A stretch of DNA of 50,208 nucleotides from Hymenobacter terrestris (GTDB taxonomy: Bacteria > Bacteroidota > Bacteroidia > Cytophagales > Hymenobacteraceae): positions 1-50,208 of the forward strand of contig NZ_JABKAV010000024.1 in assembly GCF_013377905.1 (NCBI RefSeq). Reading direction: 5' to 3'. Shown here piece by piece: positions 16,285-25,202 of this stretch. A program made the translations under genes and the position numbers. The notes beneath the pieces were generated by a model, which was given only the letters and a program-made list of their open reading frames with translations, searched no databases and was not told where the DNA came from. Within the stretch, counting starts at the first letter, position 1; each line of letters starts with the position of its first letter.

Positions 16285-17694
16285 CTACCGCAACTCCAGC
16301 AGCACCACGTTCTCCACGTGGTGGGTATGCGGGAACATGTCTACGGGCTGCACTTTTACCACGCTGTACGCCTCATCCAGCAGCTCCAAATCCCGGGCCT
16401 GGGTGCCGGGGTTGCAACTGACGTAGACGATGCGGGGGGCGCGCATTTCGAGTAGGCGGGCCACCACGTCGGGGTGCATGCCGGCGCGGGGCGGGTCGGT
16501 GATGACGACGTCGGGGGGGCCGTGCTTTTCGATGAACTCGGCGTTGAGCACATCCTTCATGTCGCCGGCGTAGAACTCGGTGTTGGTGGTGCCGTTGATT
16601 TCGGAGTTGATGTAGGCGTCCTTTACGGCCGACTCGACGTACTCGACGCCCACCACGTGGCGGGCCTGCCGGGCCACGAAGTTGGCAATGGTGCCAGCCC
16701 CGGTGTAGAGGTCGTACACCAGCTCCGAGCCGGTGAGCTGGGCGAAGTCGCGGGTGATTTTGTAGAGGTTGTACGCGCCCTCCGAGTTGGTCTGGTAGAA
16801 CGATTTCGGCCCCACGCGGAAGCGCAGGCCCTCCATTTCCTCGTGGATGTGCGGCTCGCCCTTGTAGCAGACCACCTCTAGGTCGTTGAAGGTTTCGTTG
16901 CCCTTGTCGTTGAGCACGTAGTTGAGCGAGGTGATTTGCGGGAACCGCTCGGCCAGGAAATCCAACAGCGGCACCAGCGCGTCGTGGGCGTAGTAGCACT
17001 GCAGAATCACCATCAGGTCGCCGGTATTGGCCGTCCGGATGATGAGGTTGCGCAGGAAGCCCTCCTGGGTTACGAGGTTGTTGAAAGGCAAGTCGTGTTC
17101 CAGGGCATAGTCGCGCACCGCCAACCGAATCTGGTTGCTTGGGTCGGGCTGCAGCCAGCAGTGGTTCACGTCGAGAATCTTATCGAAGCGGCCGGGCGTA
17201 TGGAAGCCCAGCACGCGCCGTTCGTAGTCGTGGCCGCTGGCAATCTGCTCGTTGGTCAGCCAGCCGTTGTGGCTGAAGGTGTACTCCAGCTTGTTGCGGT
17301 AGTAGGTCTGGTCGGGCGAGGGCGTGATGGGCAGGATTTCGGGCAGCGCCACCTTGCCGATGCGCTGCAAGGTGTCGGCCACCTGCTGGTGCTTGAACTG
17401 GAGCTGGGTTTCGTAGCCCAGGTGTTGCCACTTGCAGCCCCCACAGGTACCGAAATGCTCGCAGAACGGCGTCACGCGCAGATCAGAGTACTTGTGGAAC
17501 TTGGTGGGCACGGCCTCCAGAAAGTTCTTCTTGGCCTTGGTCACGCGCAGGTCCACCACGTCGCCGGGCGCTACCTGGGTCACAAAAATAACCAGATTCT
17601 CGCGGCGCACCAGGCACTTGCCCTCGGCCACCATGTCGGTAATTTCGACTTCGCGGAGCAGCTCCGCCGGGATATTCTTCACTGATTTTCTCAC
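16285..17694 (-). CDS. rlmD: 23S rRNA (uracil-5-)-methyltransferase, RlmD/TrmA type
   Basis: A 469-residue SAM-dependent RNA methyltransferase that forms 5-methyluridine, most likely in 23S rRNA. A TRAM-like N-terminal domain (about 10-65) is followed by the iron-sulfur cysteines C78, C84 and C87 (CEHFGTCGGCKW) with the fourth in NHCWLQPDP, the SAM site LYTGAGTIANF, the DPPRAG loop and the catalytic Cys of YVSCNPGTQARDL. The GTG at 17694 is preferred over an earlier in-frame GTG at 17712 because a perfect -7 box lies between them, 4 bases upstream of 17694. The 3' end seems to have been a recombination site. Confidence 0.9.
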   Translation of the reverse strand: MRKSVKNIPAELLREVEITDMVAEGKCLVRRENLVIFVTQVAPGDVVDLRVTKAKKNFLEAVPTKFHKYSDLRVTPFCEHFGTCGGCKWQHLGYETQLQFKHQQVADTLQRIGKVALPEILPITPSPDQTYYRNKLEYTFSHNGWLTNEQIASGHDYERRVLGFHTPGRFDKILDVNHCWLQPDPSNQIRLAVRDYALEHDLPFNNLVTQEGFLRNLIIRTANTGDLMVILQCYYAHDALVPLLDFLAERFPQITSLNYVLNDKGNETFNDLEVVCYKGEPHIHEEMEGLRFRVGPKSFYQTNSEGAYNLYKITRDFAQLTGSELVYDLYTGAGTIANFVARQARHVVGVEYVESAVKDAYINSEINGTTNTEFYAGDMKDVLNAEFIEKHGPPDVVITDPPRAGMHPDVVARLLEMRAPRIVYVSCNPGTQARDLELLDEAYSVVKVQPVDMFPHTHHVENVVLLELR

Positions 17695-17698
17695 GCGG

Positions 17699-17706
17699 CA
17701 AAGATA
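17699..17706 (-). promoter_or_regulatory. -7 box of the RlmD-type gene
   Basis: Reads TATCTTTG on the minus strand, an exact TAnnTTTG, ending 4 bases before the GTG at 17694. This implies an almost leaderless mRNA and rules out the GTG at 17712 as start. Confidence 0.5.
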
Positions 17707-17803
17707 GACCACGGATGAGCACGGATTTTAACGGATTGCCCGGATTTTGTGAATGGCCCCGGCGGCGCAGCGCGGTTGGGCGCAGTTTGCGGTCGGAAGC
17801 GGT

Positions 17804-18676
17804 TCAGGCCCGAGCGGTTTCCGGCCGCTGCCAGCAGTGAAAAATTAGGTCCTGCGAATCGGGTAGGGCCGGCAGGGCCAGGCGGACGCACCAGGCAAAG
17901 CCCTGCTGCTCAAAAGCCTGCAGCGTGGTTGTGAGTCGCGCACTTTCGGGGGTGCCGATGGGGTAATGGTACTCGATGAGGTACTGGCGGAAGTGCCCCA
18001 AGCGGCCGGATTGGGCCAAATCGGCTAGAATATCGGCCTCGGCACCCTCCACATCAAGCTTGAGCAGGTCGAAGGCAGGGGTGTCAGCCAGCACTTCGCT
18101 GAGCCGGTGGGCGGGCACTTGCACGGTGCGGACGCCGCCGGCGTGCGGGTGGAGCGAACCGGTAAGGCTGGCCCCGTCGGAGCCGTAATAGAAGGGTAGC
18201 TCGCCAGCCGTGGCGGCCAGTGCGGCGTGGTGCAGCACCACGTCGCGCAGCTGGTTGGCGGCCACGTTGCGCGCCAGCAGCCGGAAGGCTTCGGGGTTCG
18301 GCTCGAAAGCCACAATGTAGGCCGTCGGAAATTGTCGTTTAAAGTACAGCACTGCCATCCCGATGTTGGCCCCCCCATCAAGGATGCGTGGGGCAGCCGG
18401 CGCAGCTGGGGCATCAAAAGCGTACGGTTCGGTCAGGAATAGCTCCTTGAACAGCCGTAGCAGCAGCTCGTAGCTGCTGCCCTCCACATCGAAGCCAAAT
18501 AGCCACTGCCGGTACACCCCGTTGCGGGGTTGCCGGCGGAGGCTGGTTTTCAGCCCTAGCGCAACCAGCACCCGAAATACCTCCCAGGCCTCGCGCCCCC
18601 GGTAGCGGCTCCGGTAGGCCACATGTGCCCAGCGCAGGACATGAAAAGGAAGCTTTAGCAGGGTCAGCAAAAACAT
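17804..18676 (-). CDS. FkbM family methyltransferase
   Basis: A 290-residue SAM-dependent methyltransferase. The SAM-binding motif is RILDGGANIGMAVLYF, then IVAFEPNPEAFRLL, and the FkbM signature LLKLDVEGAEADIL. The family O-methylates small molecules and surface sugars. The basic, hydrophobic N-terminus (LLTLLKLPFHVLRWAHVAYR) could associate with the membrane. It lies at the edge of the glycan locus, so a sugar substrate is likely though not shown. A TACTTTTG box at 18702-18709 precedes it by 25 bases. Confidence 0.88.
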   Translation of the reverse strand: MFLLTLLKLPFHVLRWAHVAYRSRYRGREAWEVFRVLVALGLKTSLRRQPRNGVYRQWLFGFDVEGSSYELLLRLFKELFLTEPYAFDAPAAPAAPRILDGGANIGMAVLYFKRQFPTAYIVAFEPNPEAFRLLARNVAANQLRDVVLHHAALAATAGELPFYYGSDGASLTGSLHPHAGGVRTVQVPAHRLSEVLADTPAFDLLKLDVEGAEADILADLAQSGRLGHFRQYLIEYHYPIGTPESARLTTTLQAFEQQGFAWCVRLALPALPDSQDLIFHCWQRPETARA

Positions 18677-18701
18677 GGCTAGCGGTTCGGTAGGCGGTGG
18701 T

Positions 18702-18709
18702 CAAAAGTA
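18702..18709 (-). promoter_or_regulatory. -7 box of the FkbM methyltransferase gene
   Basis: TACTTTTG on the minus strand, an exact TAnnTTTG match, 25 bases before the ATG at 18676. No clear -33 box was seen. Confidence 0.45.
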
Positions 18710-18822
18710 AGCGAATCGGGACTCGCGCCCCGGCCTTAGCGCGGTACTGTGCTCCCGGCCGGGGCTTCCGCTTGCGAGGCGTAATTTGCGGGCGGTTTAC
18801 GCTAAGTTGATTTCTGCTGAGT

Positions 18823-19629
18823 ATGAAAGATAAAGTAGTCCTGATTACGGGCGGCACGTCGGGTATCGGCCGGGCCACGGCCCTGGAGTTCGGGCAAGCG
18901 GGGGCCAAAGTGGCCTTCACCGGCCGCAACGAGGCCCGTCTGGCCGAAACCGCCGCCGAGCTGGCCGCCCTAGGTATTGCCCACCTGGCCATCCGGGCCG
19001 ATGTGGGCATGGAGGCCGATTCGGAGCGGGCCGTGGCCGAAACAGTGGCCGCGTTCGGCGGGCTCGATGTGCTCATCAACAACGCCGGCATCAGCATGCG
19101 GGCCCTGTTTCGGGATGCTGATTTGGACGTTATACGACAGTTGATGCAGACCAACTTTTTCGGCACACTATACGCTACCAAATTCGCGCTGCCCCATATC
19201 ACGGCGGCTAAGGGCTCGATTGTAGGCATTAGCAGCATAGCCGGCTACCGGGGCCTGCCGGGGCGCACGGGCTACTCGGCCTCTAAGTTCGCCATGCACG
19301 GCTTCCTGGAGGCGCTGCGTACCGAGCTGCTGCCCCAGGGCGTGCACGTGCTGCTGGCCTGCCCGGGCTTTACGGCTTCCAACATCCGCAACGTGGCCCT
19401 GGCCGCCGATGGTAAAGCCCAGGGCGAATCGCCCCGCGACGAAGGGGCCATGATGAGCAGCGAGGAAGTGGCCCGGCACCTACTGGAGGCCGTGCGCCAG
19501 CGCCGCCGCGACCTCATCCTTACCAGTCAGGGCAAGCTCACCGTGTGGCTCAATCGCCTGCTCCCCAGTCTGGCCGACAAGCTTGTGCTCAAGCATTTCC
19601 GCAAGGAGGAGCCGGATTTCAAGTTGTAA
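18823..19629 (+). CDS. Short-chain dehydrogenase/reductase (SDR)
   Basis: A 268-residue NAD(P)-dependent oxidoreductase of classical SDR type: TGGTSGIG (9-16) binds the cofactor, NNAG is at 86-89, and the catalytic residues are Ser137/138, Tyr151 and Lys155 (YSASK). TGRNEAR after the second strand suggests NADP(H) preference. The C-terminal part has a hydrophobic stretch and ends FRKEEPDFKL, as in membrane-associated lipid or ketone reductases of the DHRS7 type. Substrate unknown. It stands alone on the plus strand, convergent with the flippase gene. Confidence 0.92.
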   Translation: MKDKVVLITGGTSGIGRATALEFGQAGAKVAFTGRNEARLAETAAELAALGIAHLAIRADVGMEADSERAVAETVAAFGGLDVLINNAGISMRALFRDADLDVIRQLMQTNFFGTLYATKFALPHITAAKGSIVGISSIAGYRGLPGRTGYSASKFAMHGFLEALRTELLPQGVHVLLACPGFTASNIRNVALAADGKAQGESPRDEGAMMSSEEVARHLLEAVRQRRRDLILTSQGKLTVWLNRLLPSLADKLVLKHFRKEEPDFKL

Positions 19630-19655
19630 AACGGCCGTTACAGTACAGCACCCTT

Positions 19656-21125
19656 TTAGCGTCGCCGCAGCTTTTGCAGCAGCGCTACGGCTTCGGGGGC
19701 CGCGCCGGTGGCCAGCGCGAGGCCGCCGTACACGGCCGTGATTACCGTGGAGCGCAGTAGCATCGTGAGCAGGGGTGAGACCTGCTCGGGTACCAGCCAG
19801 CCGGCCACGCCGGCCGCAGCCGTGATGAGCAGGATGAGCGGAATTTGCCAGGTGAAAGGCTGCATGCCGAAGCTGCGCCATACAAACCAGGTGCGAATCA
19901 GGTTGATGCTGACCTGGGCTGCCACCGCCGCCACCGCCGCGCCCACAATACCCAGTCGTGGAATCAGCAGCAGGTTCAGCACGACAATCAGCACGGCCAG
20001 GGAGATATTGAACACCAGATCAAAGCGGTAGCGTGGCGAGGTAACCAAGATAAGGCCGTTGAGACCCGTGATACCGTCGAACAGGCGGCTGCCCAGCAAC
20101 AGCAGGACCACCAGCGTGCCCTGGGCATATTCAGCCCGCATGAGCGAGTAGATAAAGGGTAGGTTGAGGCCGATTCCCAGCGCCAACAGGCAGCCAATAA
20201 GAGCGTTGAGGCGGGTGGTTTGGCGGTAGAAATCGGCCATGCCCACTAGGTTTTGCTCCTTCCAATAGTTGGCCAGCAGCGGAAAGGCAATTTTGTTGAG
20301 CGAGCGGGCCGGAATAGCCAGCGCCGTGCTGATGTTGAAAGCAATGGCGTAGATGCCCACGGCCGCCAGATTCAGCTGCGAGCCAATCATCAGCGTGTCG
20401 ATGTACATGATGATGGAGCCGGCCAGCGAGCTGAACAGCGTGAAGGCGCCCATGCTGAACAATTCGCGTACCGGCCGCACTGCCAGCACCGCCCGTTGCG
20501 GCCGCCAGTGCAGTTCGCCGATGCGCAACAGATATCCGGTGAGCAACAGCACCAATAGCCCGTTTACGCCAATGAACCAGAGCACGTAGCCATGAAACGA
20601 CAGCAGCCCCTGGGCAAACAACAGCGCCCCGCCCAGAATCAGCAGCCGTAACAGGATGTCCTGCAAAAACGACGAAAATGCCGTGTGGTATAGCGCCTTC
20701 AGGTAGGCATCGAGCAGGGAATACAGCAGCGTGAAAAGCGCGAAAACGATTCCCCAGGCATAGTAGGGGCCCAGCGCCGCGACTTCCGTTTCGTAAAAGC
20801 CCAGCAGTACCGGCTTGCCCAGCCAGAATAGGGCCGCCATGGCCATAAAGCTCAGCAGCGGTACGCCCAACAGAAAAGGCAGAAAACCGTGGTGGCCGTT
20901 TTCGGAGTTGCGGAAGTAGGGAAAAAACCGAATTCCTACGCTGGCAAACCCAAACGCCGCCACCTGCGCCAACAGCGTCGACACCGAGGCTAGCGTGGCG
21001 GTAACGCCCAGTTGCCCCGGCTCAAAAAACCGCGGTAGCACCAGCGTGGTGCTCACGAAGCCCAGCGCCAGCCCGAGGTAAGAAATTACGGTGTTGCGCA
21101 GCCCCTGCCGCTGAACGATACCCAA
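19656..21125 (-). CDS. Polysaccharide flippase (Wzx/MATE-like)
   Basis: About 489 residues with 12-14 hydrophobic segments, in the oligosaccharide flippase part of the MOP superfamily, which moves lipid-linked sugar units across the inner membrane. The N-terminus GIVQRQGLRNTVISYLGLAL is typical of Bacteroidota members. The TTG at 21125 is chosen as start; the 54 residues before it in frame include an inverted repeat and look non-coding. It follows the deacetylase-like gene on the same strand, at the 3' end of the pseudaminic-acid gene run, and probably exports the glycan. Confidence 0.88.
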   Translation of the reverse strand: MGIVQRQGLRNTVISYLGLALGFVSTTLVLPRFFEPGQLGVTATLASVSTLLAQVAAFGFASVGIRFFPYFRNSENGHHGFLPFLLGVPLLSFMAMAALFWLGKPVLLGFYETEVAALGPYYAWGIVFALFTLLYSLLDAYLKALYHTAFSSFLQDILLRLLILGGALLFAQGLLSFHGYVLWFIGVNGLLVLLLTGYLLRIGELHWRPQRAVLAVRPVRELFSMGAFTLFSSLAGSIIMYIDTLMIGSQLNLAAVGIYAIAFNISTALAIPARSLNKIAFPLLANYWKEQNLVGMADFYRQTTRLNALIGCLLALGIGLNLPFIYSLMRAEYAQGTLVVLLLLGSRLFDGITGLNGLILVTSPRYRFDLVFNISLAVLIVVLNLLLIPRLGIVGAAVAAVAAQVSINLIRTWFVWRSFGMQPFTWQIPLILLITAAAGVAGWLVPEQVSPLLTMLLRSTVITAVYGGLALATGAAPEAVALLQKLRRR

Positions 21126-21170
21126 ATGGTAAGAAGTGAGAATAGAGAAGTAAAAAGGTAGAAAAGAAAC

Positions 21171-21283
21171 TGTCATTCTGACCGCAGCGCAGCGGAGTCG
21201 AAGAATCTCTACCGCAGTGCTAACTCGGTCGATTGCAACAAAGCAGTAGAGATTCTTCGACTCCGCTGCTCTCAAAATGACAT
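21171..21283. repeat. Inverted repeat, GTCATTCTGA type
   Basis: Imperfect arms about 21171-21215 and 21246-21283 with the cores GTCATTCTGA, GGAGTCGAAGAATCTCTA and their complements. It fills the gap between the flippase and deacetylase genes and ends one base before the deacetylase stop codon. Confidence 0.85.
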
Positions 21284-22666
21284 TCACCTCCTACTTCTCA
21301 CTGTCTCCTGTCTAAATAAAATATCCTGGCCATTGACGAAGGCCACGTCGCGGCCGCGAAGGTACTCCATGATGGCGCGGAACTGCTCTGGTCCGTTGTG
21401 CTGGTTGGCCGGGTCGAAGTTCTCGTTATGCCAGAGTACCGTGCACACGCCCCCGAACCGCTCGATTTCCTGGAACATCGGCGTGAGAGCCGGCAGAATT
21501 TCGTCGGGGGCCAGTTGCAGGTAGCGGGGGTGGTGGAGCGTGGTGTCCATCACATTGAGTGGAATTTCGAGGAAATCGTATGCCTTGCCAGTTCGGAAAT
21601 TAAAAGGCTGAAATGGTAAGCAGTAGGAGTTGCGGAAGCCATAGTGCTCGGCAAATCCTAGGGTAGAGTCGTAGGCCGAAGTCAACTCGTCAATCAGGTT
21701 TGGAGTGATGCGCGGCTCCCAACTCAGGTAATGAAAGCGTAACCCTTGGGCAGTATGCTCACTACGGTAAATTTTCACAGCTTCGTGTAGAAGTTGCTCC
21801 TCATCAATTGCGGTTCCAATACTGCCATGAAGTGCTACTTCCGCCCCAGCCTGCAATAAGGTATCTATCGACTTATCGAGTTGGTGATACCGATAATCGG
21901 CATTCGGAGTGCCGTTGGCGGATTTGCGGTGCTCGGGCAGGAAGAAGAACGTGCTTTTCGCGCCGTACTCGGCCACGGTTTGCTGCACCAGCTCTAGGTT
22001 ATCCCAGGCATCTTTCTGCGTGAGATGTCGCCACAGTTGTTGCCCGAAACCGAGCAGGTTGCCCCGCTGCAACGCCGCTTTAGCTGGCTGCTTCCAGGCG
22101 CTGCGCAGGTTGTCGATGTCGTGGGTGATGAAGGCGGCCCAGGTGACTCCGTTGGCCCAGCGGCGCGGCTTCAGCACTTGGCCGGTTACGTGCTCCACAG
22201 CCGTTTTCAGGATGTCGAAGTAGTAGTTAACGACTGGCACCGCCACGAAGCCGTAGCGGGCCTGCACACTGGCCGCGTACGGGAAGCGACCATGCTGGTC
22301 ACGCTCTTCAGAGAAGAACTCCTGCCAGCCGCTGAGTAGGTAGAACGCGGCCGAAACCACATCGGCGTTGATGCGCGCCCGGCTTCCCGGCAGCAGCTCC
22401 AACAGCGCCGTATCGGGCGAAGCATCGAAGAAAAAGGGCATGAGCTGCCCATGCCACTCGCGCCAGTTCGGTTCGGAAGGGTAGGGAGCAATACAGGCGA
22501 AAAAGTCGTGCTCAACGGCTGCAATTTCAACCTGTGGCTGCATACCGGCATACCCGATGCTAACTGCCGGCACCTGCGCGTAGGCCGCCCTAAAATGCCG
22601 TAGCACGTAGGCCAGCCGAACTTCGGCGGTAACGGGAGCAACAGCAGGCAGCGGCGGAGGAACCAT
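21284..22666 (-). CDS. Polysaccharide deacetylase-like protein
   Basis: A 460-residue protein. Residues about 1-150 form an undescribed N-terminal domain (AAFYLLSGWQEFFSEERDQH); the C-terminal part has the NodB-homology layout. ITHDIDNLRSAWK is a variant of the catalytic TFDDG motif with a His-Asp-Ile-Asp core, AEVALHGSIGT stands for the HxxxH/S zinc motif, and VLWHNENFDP comes near the end. It has neither signal peptide nor membrane segment, so it probably acts in the cytoplasm on a sugar precursor. It lies in the pseudaminic-acid run between the GT-B-like and flippase genes. ATG 22666 gives the most convincing start. Confidence 0.8.
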   Translation of the reverse strand: MVPPPLPAVAPVTAEVRLAYVLRHFRAAYAQVPAVSIGYAGMQPQVEIAAVEHDFFACIAPYPSEPNWREWHGQLMPFFFDASPDTALLELLPGSRARINADVVSAAFYLLSGWQEFFSEERDQHGRFPYAASVQARYGFVAVPVVNYYFDILKTAVEHVTGQVLKPRRWANGVTWAAFITHDIDNLRSAWKQPAKAALQRGNLLGFGQQLWRHLTQKDAWDNLELVQQTVAEYGAKSTFFFLPEHRKSANGTPNADYRYHQLDKSIDTLLQAGAEVALHGSIGTAIDEEQLLHEAVKIYRSEHTAQGLRFHYLSWEPRITPNLIDELTSAYDSTLGFAEHYGFRNSYCLPFQPFNFRTGKAYDFLEIPLNVMDTTLHHPRYLQLAPDEILPALTPMFQEIERFGGVCTVLWHNENFDPANQHNGPEQFRAIMEYLRGRDVAFVNGQDILFRQETVRSRR

Positions 22667-22732
22667 AGCGCAAAGTAAACCAGAACAATTACGCGAACCT
22701 CTGCACATTCCTCTGCGCGGCTCTGCAGGAAA

Positions 22733-24097
22733 CTACGCCTCCGCCATTGGGGCCGTTTTCGCAAGCCACTGTTGCAACACCTGCGCCGCCCGCTGCTGGC
22801 TGTGGCCTTCGTTGGGTGTGCCCAGCGTGGCGTTGTAGTAGGCGGCACGCTGATATAAATCGGCCGGCTTGGCTAATTGCATCCGGCGTAGCCAGCCAGC
22901 CAATTCCGGCAGCGTATCAGCCTGCTCTATCAGCCCGTGGGCCACGTAGCCGTAGTAGTCGTCGGCAATACCGTGGCTTCCGAAGCGGAAATACACGCTG
23001 GCCAGATTCAGCAGCGTGGCTTCGAGGTGGGTACTAGTGTCGGCGGCCATCAGCGCATCGTGCGCACTTAAGAATTCGAATACGTTTTGCTTCCGGGCAT
23101 CGGAAAATTGCAGTGCCGGGTGCCGGGTGGCCAGAAACGAGAAGTCGCGGGTGTCGCCGGGGTGGGGGCGGATGGTGAAGGTGAGGTTAGGGAATTCGGT
23201 TAGCAGGTAGTCGAGGGTGGTGGTAATGGCGGCGGTATCGTCGAGTGTGTTGCAGGCCAGCGCAACCCGGCACACGGCGGGCGCAAGGTTGCGGCGGGCC
23301 AGGAAGGCATCGGCCTTGGGCATGCCCACCAGCGCCACCTGGCCCGCTATTGGGCCGCACTGGCGGTATTTGTCCAGCGCATCCTGCCCTTCAAGCAGGC
23401 TCAACCCAAAACCCAGCGGCGGGAAGCTGGTGCTGACGGTGGCATGCTGCACGTAGGCGGTGGGCACACCCTCGGCTTGGCAGGCCAGCAGCAGGGCCCG
23501 GGCGTCGTCGTTGTGGTCGTTGGCAAATACCACGGCTTGGGGGCGGTAGTGGCGAAGGGCCCGCCGGTATACTTCGTAGTAGCCAACGGCGTTGAAAATC
23601 AAATCGAAAAACCGACTGGCCCGCTCGCCCTCAGTGCGCCATAATGCCCGGAATACCCGCGGCAGCTGGCCGTAATACAGCAGCTTACGCCGCAGCGAAA
23701 GGCGGTTAACGGCCCCGTTGTAGCGCCCAATCTGTTTGCTCTGGCCGGCTACTAGCACGGTGTCGGATAGAGCCTCGCGCAGAAAGTGCAGCGAGTCGTA
23801 ATTGTTCTGGCTCACCACGTACAGCCACACTTTGCCACGCAGATCTTCAGGGTTGCGCACCTTCCGAAACACGTTGCCCACCAGCCGCAACCCTGCGTAG
23901 CCAGCCATTTTCAGTAGCCGTTTCCAGGGGCTTTCCGGCGAAATGGGCTCCAGTGTGTGCGCCGGCAGCGAGGCAAATAGATCGGTGAAGCGCAGCTGCA
24001 GAATGTCGCGCAGGCGGGTCGCCTCATCCTCCTTGCTGGGTTCGCCACCGGCGAGCGGGAAGCCTGACGATTCGGGTGGGACTGGGAATTGAGGCAT
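22733..24097 (-). CDS. GT-B-like protein, candidate nonulosonate transferase
   Basis: About 454 residues from ATG 24097 (MPQFPVPPESS); an ATG at 24133 adds 12 and would overlap pseI. I do not recognise a named family. The C-terminal half has features of GT-B transferases of the CDP-glycerol/sialyl type: TFTIRPHPGDTRDF and ALMAADTSTHLEATLLNLAS, which look like the R-x-HP and D-x-S/T-x-x-E nucleotide-sugar site. Earlier stretches are VWLYVVSQNNYDSLHF and AVVFANDHNDDAR. Lying directly after pseI, it could transfer pseudaminic acid to its acceptor. This is an inference. Confidence 0.75.
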   Translation of the reverse strand: MPQFPVPPESSGFPLAGGEPSKEDEATRLRDILQLRFTDLFASLPAHTLEPISPESPWKRLLKMAGYAGLRLVGNVFRKVRNPEDLRGKVWLYVVSQNNYDSLHFLREALSDTVLVAGQSKQIGRYNGAVNRLSLRRKLLYYGQLPRVFRALWRTEGERASRFFDLIFNAVGYYEVYRRALRHYRPQAVVFANDHNDDARALLLACQAEGVPTAYVQHATVSTSFPPLGFGLSLLEGQDALDKYRQCGPIAGQVALVGMPKADAFLARRNLAPAVCRVALACNTLDDTAAITTTLDYLLTEFPNLTFTIRPHPGDTRDFSFLATRHPALQFSDARKQNVFEFLSAHDALMAADTSTHLEATLLNLASVYFRFGSHGIADDYYGYVAHGLIEQADTLPELAGWLRRMQLAKPADLYQRAAYYNATLGTPNEGHSQQRAAQVLQQWLAKTAPMAEA

Positions 24098-24117
24098 TGA
24101 AGCGGGGTGAGGCAGAA

Positions 24118-25158
24118 CTACAATGCTTCCCAAGTCAGCGGGGTGCCGGCCTCTAACGCTTGGCGGGCGGGCTTGCCCAGCAGTTGGTCGAAGTAGCGGG
24201 GTGGCAGCCCGTCGCCGGGGCGCACCACGCGCAGGTTCTCTTTGGTGAAAAGCTCCCCGGCGGCTATGTCCTGGGCTATGTACAGGGAGCGTTTGTAGAG
24301 GCGGCTTTTCTCTTCGGCCCGCTGCACGCCATACTGTACCTGGCCAAGCGCCTGCCAGGCCCGCTCAGTTTCGGTTACGAGCTGGGCCACTTCCTCGGGT
24401 TCCAGCGAAAAGGCTGAGTCCACGCCACCGTCGGCGCGGCGCAGGGTTACGTGCTTCTCGATAACGCAGGCGCCGAGGGCCACGGCGGCCACCGAGGCTC
24501 CGATGCCCATCGTGTGGTCGGAGAGGCCTACCAGCGTGTCGGGAAAGAGTTGCTGAAAGTGGGGCAGCGTGCGCAGGTTGGTGTTGAGCGGCGTGGCGGG
24601 GTAGGTGCTAGTACACTTGAGCAGCACCAGTTCGCGGCAGCCAGCCTCGCGCAGCACCTGCACGGCCTCAGCCACTTCAGCCAGCGTGCTGGCCCCGGTG
24701 CTCATAATCACAGGTTTGCCGGTGGCGGCAACCCGGCGCAGCAGCGGCCAGTCGGTGTTCTCGAAAGAGGCAATTTTATAGGCCGGCACATCGAGGGTTT
24801 CCAGGAAATCGACGGCCGTTTCATCAAACGGCGAGCTGAACGCCAGCATGCCATGCTGCCGGGCCCTCTCGAACAGCGGCTGGTGCCACTCCCAGGGCGT
24901 GTGCGCTTCTTGGTACAGCTCGTGCAGCTCGCGGCCAAACCAGAGCGAATTGGGGTCGTCGATGCGGTAGGCCCCGGGCAGAGTCATGGTATCGGCGGTG
25001 TAGGTCTGCAGCTTGATAGCGTGGGCACCGGCCGCAGCCATAGCATCCACGATGGCCAGGCCGCGCTGCAAGTCCTGGTTGTGGTTGCCGCTGAGCTCGG
25101 CAATGATGAAAGGCGGCTGGTCGGGGCCCACGAGGCGGGAGCCAAAGGAGATGGTCAT
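24118..25158 (-). CDS. pseI: Pseudaminic acid synthase
   Basis: A 346-residue NeuB-family enzyme that condenses a 2,4-diacetamido-trideoxy-hexose with phosphoenolpyruvate to give pseudaminic acid. Signatures are PFIIAELSGNHNQDL, AIKLQTYTADTMTL, YKIASFE, IMSTGAS, GLSDHTMG and EKHVTL; the GGVDSAFSLEP stretch is typical of PseI rather than NeuB. A C-terminal SAF/antifreeze-like domain follows from about 285 (KRSLYIAQDIAAGELFT). The ATG at 25158 is supported by a -7 box 4 bases upstream. It lies 44 bases after the pseG-pseH fusion. Confidence 0.93.
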   Translation of the reverse strand: MTISFGSRLVGPDQPPFIIAELSGNHNQDLQRGLAIVDAMAAAGAHAIKLQTYTADTMTLPGAYRIDDPNSLWFGRELHELYQEAHTPWEWHQPLFERARQHGMLAFSSPFDETAVDFLETLDVPAYKIASFENTDWPLLRRVAATGKPVIMSTGASTLAEVAEAVQVLREAGCRELVLLKCTSTYPATPLNTNLRTLPHFQQLFPDTLVGLSDHTMGIGASVAAVALGACVIEKHVTLRRADGGVDSAFSLEPEEVAQLVTETERAWQALGQVQYGVQRAEEKSRLYKRSLYIAQDIAAGELFTKENLRVVRPGDGLPPRYFDQLLGKPARQALEAGTPLTWEAL

Positions 25159-25162
25159 AGGG

Positions 25163-25170
25163 CAAAAATA
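25163..25170 (-). promoter_or_regulatory. -7 box before pseI
   Basis: TATTTTTG on the minus strand, an exact TAnnTTTG match, 4 bases before the pseI ATG; a second, internal promoter of the pse run with a nearly leaderless transcript. Confidence 0.4.
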
Positions 25171-25202
25171 CGGATAGCTACGCGGATGCGTGGCTGCTCG
25201 TC

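Noticed and set aside
16936..17685. 249-codon plus-strand frame opposite the RlmD-type gene
   Set aside because: Shadow frame without motifs; the methyltransferase on the minus strand has complete catalytic motifs.
18414..19238. 274-codon minus-strand frame
   Set aside because: It overlaps both the FkbM and SDR genes, is Ser/Arg/Ala-rich and has no domain; a shadow frame.
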